In this document: positions 18,630 through 23,829 of the stretch, one piece after another
Numbering within the stretch: the stretch's first letter is position 1
How the letters are laid out: every line of letters starts with the position of its first letter
Origin: Penium margaritaceum
Lineage: Eukaryota > Streptophyta > Zygnematophyceae > Desmidiales > Peniaceae
Direction: 5' to 3'
Assembly: GCA_023375785.1 (NCBI GenBank)
Contig: SZWC01008538.1
Coordinates: 57,106-80,934, forward strand
DNA length: 23,829 nucleotides
Made by a program: the position numbers and the translations under genes
The notes under the pieces: generated by a model
What the model was told of the DNA's origin: nothing
Seen by the model: only the letters and a program-made list of their open reading frames with translations
Databases searched by the model: none

Positions 18630-19475
18630 CTCCTCTCAAACCGTTCGATCCTGCAAATCTCAAAAGAACAACGGTTTTGATGTGGCTAATGAGCTTGGAC
18701 GTGTACTTCACCACTATTGGGGTCAACGACAATTGGAATAAAATCGACCTTGCCGCCGGGCTTCTACGTGGCATGGCATTAAGTTGGCGGTCCTACCTAA
18801 AGGCTATCCAATGGCAGCAGGAGACCGGCGGGGTCTCATCGATGACCAACGACGCCCATCTCGCATGGTCAACCGAAGGCGTTCTACCCTTGGAGCACAT
18901 CAACCCGCAATGACAAAGCGTGCTAATGCCACCAACGGACTGGAGCAAATTCTTGCACGCAATGCTTGCACATTTTGGACAGATGAACGAGAAGTCTACT
19001 GTTTGGTACAAAGTGCAGTGTCTATGTGAGAATTCCAGCGTGGCAGAGCACATGCAGATATTCCGAGAGATCATCACTGCAGCAGACATCACCTCCAACA
19101 AACTCTGTTTTCACAACAACTACAGCCTCAAATGGGACATCCGGCGAGCGATCGCCATCTTTGGCATCCTACATGAGTTACTGTGGAGGATCTTAGTAGT
19201 AGAAAGGATCGACAACATTGATTACAACACTCGAATCTCGGAATCCTACGGCTAGCAGCCTCCCAATCACAGTTATTGTGGAAACGGAAAGGGCCAGTCT
19301 GAGGATACCTCGACTCCGATGGAAGTGGATGCTGTCGACCATAAAGACGCGCACACCTGCTTTAAGTGTGGAAAAGTCAGGCATGTTGCTCAAAATTGCT
19401 GAAGCAAGCAGCAAGCCAAAAAGGGTGGGAAGTCATAGAAAAAATGAGTCAAGAAACGACAAGGGGCAGGAGTGA
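18630..19475 (+). pseudogene. Element C gag, second tandem copy
   Basis: It starts KPFDPANLKRTTVLMWLMSL, equivalent to 5410 in the first copy and about 8560 in element A. It runs through the whole capsid again: LAAGLLRGMALSW, a TGA at 18911-18913, AEHMQIFREIITAADITSNK, SLKWDIRRAIAIFGI and VVERIDNIDYN, then a TAG. It finishes with its own knuckle, CFKCGKVRHVAQNC, followed by a TGA. The knuckle has all four CCHC ligands. The protease follows in the same frame. The N-terminal part of gag, before the FDPAN motif, is not repeated. Confidence 0.8.
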
Positions 19476-21599
19476 AGGGCACAACTCTTGTCTAAGAGGA
19501 GTGATCTGCGCCAAACAACCACCAATGTAAATGACTTACAACGTCACACAGGGTTTCTGAGATTGCTAAGTTCAATAAGGGATACGAGGACAACCAGCCG
19601 GTGATACTACTGCAAGTGCAACCCCGAGATTGCAAGAGTCGTAGAACGGTAATGGGACTGTTGGATGGAGGGACCTCTAACAGTTTTGTACCTAACGACA
19701 TGGTTTGAAAGCTGGGTTTGCAGACCAAACTAGGGATATTTGAAGGAAAAACCATCAACGGAAGATTGTAGATACAGAGACTCCAAGAACACTATGACTA
19801 CAATTGGGATGTAACGGTCTAGAGGTCATGTCCAATAAGAAATCACAAAAAAATTCTTGGACAAAATTTTTTATACCAGCACAATCCGGAGATTGACTGG
19901 AACAGTGGCGACATCTACATGGAAATCAATGGCGCCAAGCAACAACTACCGCGCATGGGGCAGGAGACGATAGTGGGAGCAACTGAGGTGGAAGTAGTAG
20001 AGGAAACTGCAGAAACCAAGAAGCGACAACCTGTGCAGCCGATGCCGCTCAACATGGCCAAGAACTCTATCTGACGAGGGGTTTGTCCGTAGATCGTACA
20101 TCTTGAGCCAATGGAAGAAGCGGAAGTAGAAGAAACTGACTCATCAGCCTAATCAGCATCAATAAAATTTTCAATGGTTCCTTCGGAGTTTGCACCTCCC
20201 ATCCAAGAATTTACGCACGTCTTCCTCCACGGACTCCTGAAAACCTTACCACCTCAACATGAAATCAACCATAGCATCGATTTGAAACTGGACAACCGAC
20301 GCATTGTTCAAGGAGCCTATCGGATGAGCAACCATGAGCTGACGGAGTTGAAAAAGCAACTTGACAAGATGCTTGGTCAAGGATTCATCCGTGCATCCAT
20401 GTCACTGTACGCCGCACCGGTGCTTTTTGTGAAAAAGAAAACTTGTAAAATGCGGATATGTGTGTGGAAAACCAAGCATTGAATAATACTACCATCAAGA
20501 ATCACTACCCTCTTCCTTGGGCCGACGAAATTTTCCACCAACTCCAAGGAGCCCAAGTTTTCACCAAAATCAACCTACGCAGCGGCTATCACCAGATCCG
20601 CATGTCGAACGCCGACATCGAGAAGACAGTGTTCTTTGCCCTCTACGAGTATTGTGAGTTCAGAGTCATGTCGTTTGGACTCACGAATTCCCTTGCAATG
20701 TTCATGGTGGAAACAAACAACGTTTTCTACCTGTACCTTGACGAGTTCGTCGTGGTATACCTCGACAACATCTTGGTGTACAGCCGCATCCTGGAAGAGC
20801 ACGATGGACATCTCTAAAAAGTTCTCAAAGTTTTTCAAAGAGAGATTTTTTTGGAAAACTCTCAAAGTGTGACATCGGTTGCCGTTTGATCGAGTTTTTA
20901 GTTCACACCATCAATGACGGACGGATCACCATGGATCTGAATGAAAGTGGCAGTAGTCACTGATTGGCCGACGCCGATCAACGTCCGAGACATTCAAGTT
21001 TTCCTCATCTACTACAATTAATACTGGCGTTTTGTGTGGGATTACGCCGGAGTTTTAGCACCTCTCTCTGATCTTACTCAAAAAGAAAATGAGTGGCGGT
21101 GGGGAGACAACAAACAAGAAGTATTCACCGCTTTATAAATGCTCTGACCTCGGCGCCAGCACTACGATTAGCCGATCCGACGATCGACTAATCTTATGGC
21201 TACGGACATCTCCAACTGAGCCATTCACACGGATCTCCCACATAATCATAGCAACAGAGAACAACTGGTCGTGTATATGTCCCAAACGTTGTGTGGACCA
21301 GAACTCAACTACGTCATACATGGCGTAGATCTTGGTGGTCCTACACACATTTAAGACATGGCGGTACTACCTTGAATACCGCCGATGCGTCGTACGCACC
21401 GACCATCACGCACTAAAACATCTGAAGACACAGCTGAACCTCAGTTGAAGTCAAACCCGATGGATGGAGCTCCTTGAATCCGGGTTCAACTACAATCTTG
21501 TGTACCCGTCGGGTGAAGCCAACCCTGCAGATGCGCTCAGCCATCAACCAGACTTAATGTGTTGCTGGTTGAGGCAGTGACACTTCTACTTGAGCACGA
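19476..21599 (+). pseudogene. Element C protease, reverse transcriptase and RNase H
   Basis: The protease region shows KFNKGYEDNQPV, then MGLLDGGTSNSFVPNDMV and ILGQNFLYQHNPEIDWNSGD. Reverse transcriptase shows [33 protein letters not shown], a frameshift near 20465, NNTTIKNHYPLPWADEIF, FTKINLRSGYHQIRMS and VVVYLDNILVYSR. The YxDD box is YLDN (AAC at 20767-20769). It closes at 20815-20817. The connection, with IQVFLIYYN, and the RNase H (LMATDIS, ELNYVIHG, HHALKHLK, WMELLESGFNYNL, NPADALSHQPD) are visible only by switching frames. Unlike element A, the tail of RNase H is kept. Confidence 0.8.
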
Positions 21600-21880
21600 T
21601 CCGTATCTCAAGACGTTTTTTCACACATGGCTATGACCAGCACAGCGGAAACGACAAGTCCGATTTCTGGCACGACATACCCTATTGGTGACGATGATTC
21701 ACTCGCCAGGTGGTCATACACCTGAGCGATGAACTCTGCCGCATGCTGCTCGAGGTGTGCCACCACAACGATCCTGGTGGACACTTCAAAGAAGACAAGA
21801 TGCTGAAGAATGAAACACGACAAACGCTCGCAAAGACACAAGCAGCAATGAAGCAAACAATTGACCAACATTGCAGCGAT
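21600..21880 (+). pseudogene. Element C integrase stub with core deleted
   Basis: HLSDELCRMLLEVCHHNDPG followed by GHFKEDKMLK is the start of the integrase zinc finger (about 21719-21810). The next residues, ETRQTLAKTQAAMKQTID, correspond to the region well after the catalytic core in element A (ETHQTLAITQAAMKRQAD, about 12065-12120). Roughly 650-700 nt, including the whole DDE core, are therefore missing. The trace ends near 21880, where Ty1/copia sequence begins. Confidence 0.8.
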
Positions 21881-21884
21881 GATA

Positions 21885-22165
21885 TGTTCAGATGTAGCAT
21901 TCTCAATGAACTTCCTGGCCCAGTTCTCCCAGGCTCCTCGAGCCCGACACATGGAGGCTGCAGTGCGTCTTGTCAGGTATGCTCTCTCCACTACTCGCAC
22001 CGGTCTGTGCTATCGTGCACAGCCATCACTTGTCGTGGATGGATATACTGACTGCGACTGGCGCATGACACTGATGCGCGCAGCCGTACCAGTTAAGTCG
22101 TTCTCGTTGGAGGGACAGTTGTGTCATGGAAGAGTGGTGAGCAGGGTTGCATTGCACCCACCTGA
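21885..22165 (+). pseudogene. Ty1/copia reverse transcriptase end and RNase H fragment
   Basis: The peptide CSDVAFSMNFLAQFSQAPRA, then HMEAAVRLVRYALSTTRTGL and VDGYTDCDW, is the classic copia pattern (pDv..a...l..f...p...H..A..R..RYl..T...GL ... G..DsDW). After DCDW the frame shifts to DTDARSRTS, meets a TAA, and continues VVLVGGTVVSWKSGEQGCIA to a stop at 22163-22165. These correspond to the R-S-T-S-G and ISW-S-K-Q blocks of copia RNase H. One frameshift and one small deletion with a stop make it inactive. Confidence 0.85.
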
Positions 22166-22185
22166 TCACCACTCTTCCATGGGCT

Positions 22186-22201
22186 TTGGATCATGGGGGA
22201 G
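22186..22201 (+). promoter_or_regulatory. Polypurine tract of the copia element
   Basis: TTTGGATCATGGGGGAG directly precedes TGTTGG, a common arrangement at copia 3' LTRs. Confidence 0.85.
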
Positions 22202-23004
22202 TGTTGGTTTGTGTTCCACAGATCCGTTGTGACCTCTAGCCTCGTTGTACACTCACCGCATTGACGCAGATGATTGATGCTGGAGTGGCACTGGCGCTGA
22301 CGTCACCGCTCGTGTGGTGCAGACTTGTGATAATGCACATCCCGACTATCCAGAGCCACACTCACAGGGCTTGCATCAGTGTGACCTCTCGCACGTACCT
22401 CCATGACCTGATTTATCTTTGACACTATGATTCCTAGTGTGACTCGGGTGTATGTCCGGCTTGCTTTTCCAAGTTTGATAGGTTGCATGCGTGCAGGATA
22501 TTGCGTGGTTGAGATCCGGGTTCGGATCTCACTCGGCGTGGGTGCGAGCGAGGTTGGGCTCGTCGTCCGCCCGCTCCTCACCTCGCTGCCCGCTGCTCGC
22601 TGCCACCTAACCCCTTCGTAGCTCGTTGCTCGTCACTTTCTCACTACTCGAGCTAAGCCTGATCCATGGTGTCAACCCTCTCTTGGTGTGCCATGCATCT
22701 ATGTCTCACACTCTCCCACACATACTAAGCTCTACGTCCTACGAGACCCAGCACTGGACGCATGCACAGAGCATATGCAACGACAGTGATTGTTGGCGAC
22801 ACGACTGCCAAGGAGGTCTGCTGATGGAACTGAGCACGTTGGAGGGAGGAGGCTTTAGCAAAACACGTGTAGAACCCAGCGTGCGTCAGCTCCACCAAAC
22901 GGCACTCCAACAGCATCGCGTCTCGCCGTCAGTCATCTGCACGCCGATGTACACAAGTCGTGAGGACACAATAAAGTACAGAGAGAGATGTGTGAAAACC
23001 AACA
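22202..23004 (+). repeat. Ty1/copia 3' LTR (803 bp)
   Basis: It begins TGTTGGTTTG and ends AAAACCAACA, so the termini are inverted TGTTGGTTT/AAACCAACA. A polypurine tract precedes it. There is no second copy in the window, so the right end rests on the terminal repeat alone. It contains a hairpin GAGATCCG-GGTT-CGGATCTC near 22510-22529. Confidence 0.75.
22298..22305. promoter_or_regulatory. TGACGTCA palindrome in the copia LTR
   Basis: A perfect TGACGTCA, the known binding core for bZIP factors, lies about 100 bp into the LTR, where a U3 enhancer could sit. One 8-bp match can occur by chance, so activity is inference. Confidence 0.3.
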
Positions 23005-23829
23005 CGTAATGTGACCACTCGGCCTTGTCCATGCTTGTACAGATCCATGATGCGAACCCAACTGGCGCCGGAGCACCGACGGGTGGTGGCTCCACCCACG
23101 AGCAGCTGCGATACAGCCGCCACATTGTCCCAGTGCTTGCTTGGGTGCTCTGCAGTTTTTCTGTAGCCGCAACATTTTTCTTGGTGGACAGGTTCTTTGC
23201 ATCTTCTTGAGAGGATACAAAGAAGCTTCCTAGCAACACTCCCGTTGACCAGGCGTCAGTGCCTGATCAGACGGTGACGACAGTCACGAGTCGTGCACGC
23301 AACGGCAAGAGTTTGGCTAGGGGACACAAGGCAAAGTGTCTGAATGCTTCAATTGTTGTGCTTTGTACCGTTCCTGTACAGTTTACTGTGACCACTCGGC
23401 CGTGTCCATACTCGTGCAGATCCCTGAGGCTGGCGGCCCTGGTGACACCGGCGCGACGACAGGCGGCGGACTACCCGTCTGGAGCTGACCGACCACTGTT
23501 CCAGAGCCCCAGATGTCACCGGGACTCCTTGCTGTGACTTCTACGTCTTGCAGGCGCCTTTCGGCGGACTGGGCATGAGGCCCATTTGCATGTTTTTGCA
23601 TTACATACTCGTTGTCAGTCGATGGATGCATGCATGTGACCAGTCGTTGCGTGCGTTTTTTTATTCTGCACGTCTAGGTTCAGACGGCGTAGGATTCTGA
23701 CATGTGTGCGCAGAGTTACGGCCAAAACAGTGGTTTTGGGCCGGTTTTAGGACAGCTCTTGGACTGCCGCGTGCGACACCCGCCGTGCGCCGCGGCAGGT
23801 ATTTATGCCCTGGACCTGTCAGTTGTCAT
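23005..23829. other. Unassigned region with a diverged direct duplication
   Basis: Two blocks, 23011-23100 and 23388-23475, share GTGACCACTCGGCC, TGTCCAT and CAGATCC at matching spacing, 377 bp apart. On the minus strand both give a similar peptide, CTSMDKAEWSH and CTSMDTAEWSQ, each preceded by a PPPV-rich stretch. Just upstream on that strand lie TDAWSTGVLL (about 23230-23260) and GDIWGSGTVVGQL (about 23480-23520), which loosely resemble the D-x-W-S-x-G region of protein kinases. I see no full domain. From 23640 to the end there is nothing I can name. Confidence 0.4.

Larger units (their letters stand above)
4271..21880 (+). mobile_element. Element C: oldest Ty3/gypsy element, host of the nest, 3' truncated
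   Basis: It has a 5' LTR, primer binding site, gag, protease, reverse transcriptase and RNase H, and an integrase stub on the plus strand. It is interrupted by element B (5754-18174). Its gag, pol and leader match element A block by block, so they are one chromovirus family. The integrase core is deleted and the 3' LTR is missing; sequence near 21880 passes straight into a Ty1/copia fragment. Many stops and frameshifts make it the most decayed of the three. Confidence 0.8.
21881..23004 (+). mobile_element. 3' end of a Ty1/copia retrotransposon, 5' truncated
   Basis: It contains an RNase H fragment, a polypurine tract and a complete LTR. The 5' portion (gag, protease, integrase and most of the reverse transcriptase) is absent: the sequence begins inside the end of the reverse transcriptase at the junction with element C. 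Confidence 0.85.

Overview
The window is eukaryotic repetitive DNA, most likely from a plant or a streptophyte relative. Three things point that way: a MuDR/MULE-type transposase with SWIM and zinc-knuckle domains, chromodomain Ty3/gypsy elements primed by initiator tRNA-Met (primer sites read TGGTATCAGAGC or close variants), and a Ty1/copia remnant. I see no intact host gene, rRNA, tRNA or CRISPR array. Every coding block I can recognise belongs to a transposable element, and every one is broken. The species cannot be read from the sequence.

Layout. 1-2348 (minus strand): a decayed MULE transposase with one credible GT-AG intron; it runs off the left edge. 2349-4270: non-coding DNA with three patches of diverged 30-bp tandem repeats and several hairpins. 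4271-about 21880: a nest of LTR retrotransposons. Element C (plus strand, oldest) has a 5' LTR at 4271-4834. Its gag is split by element B (minus strand, 5754-18174, 4-bp target duplication TACA). Element B's integrase is split by element A (plus strand, 7515-13160, target duplication TGCCC, LTRs of 538 and 547 bp). Element B's reverse transcriptase is also split by a 268-bp MITE (14511-14778, 8-bp target duplication GCTGAGAT). About 21880-23004: the 3' end of a Ty1/copia element (RNase H fragment, polypurine tract, 803-bp LTR) joined directly to the truncated end of element C. 23005-23829: unassigned DNA with a diverged duplication about 377 bp apart.

How the parts relate. A and C are the same Ty3 chromovirus family: they share the LTR start, a 16-nt leader block just before gag, and gag and pol sequence. 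B is a different chromovirus lineage. Insertion order is C, then B, then A and the MITE (their relative order is unknown). This agrees with LTR divergence judged by eye, where B's LTR pair differs more than A's. All three reverse transcriptases have altered YxDD motifs (CLDD, FLDE, YLDN), and integrase residues are lost in A and C, so nothing here could move on its own.

The most unusual points are the tandemly duplicated gag in element C, the Ty3-copia junction, the 26-bp perfect palindrome beside the conserved leader block of C, and the 30-bp repeat patches beside the MULE.
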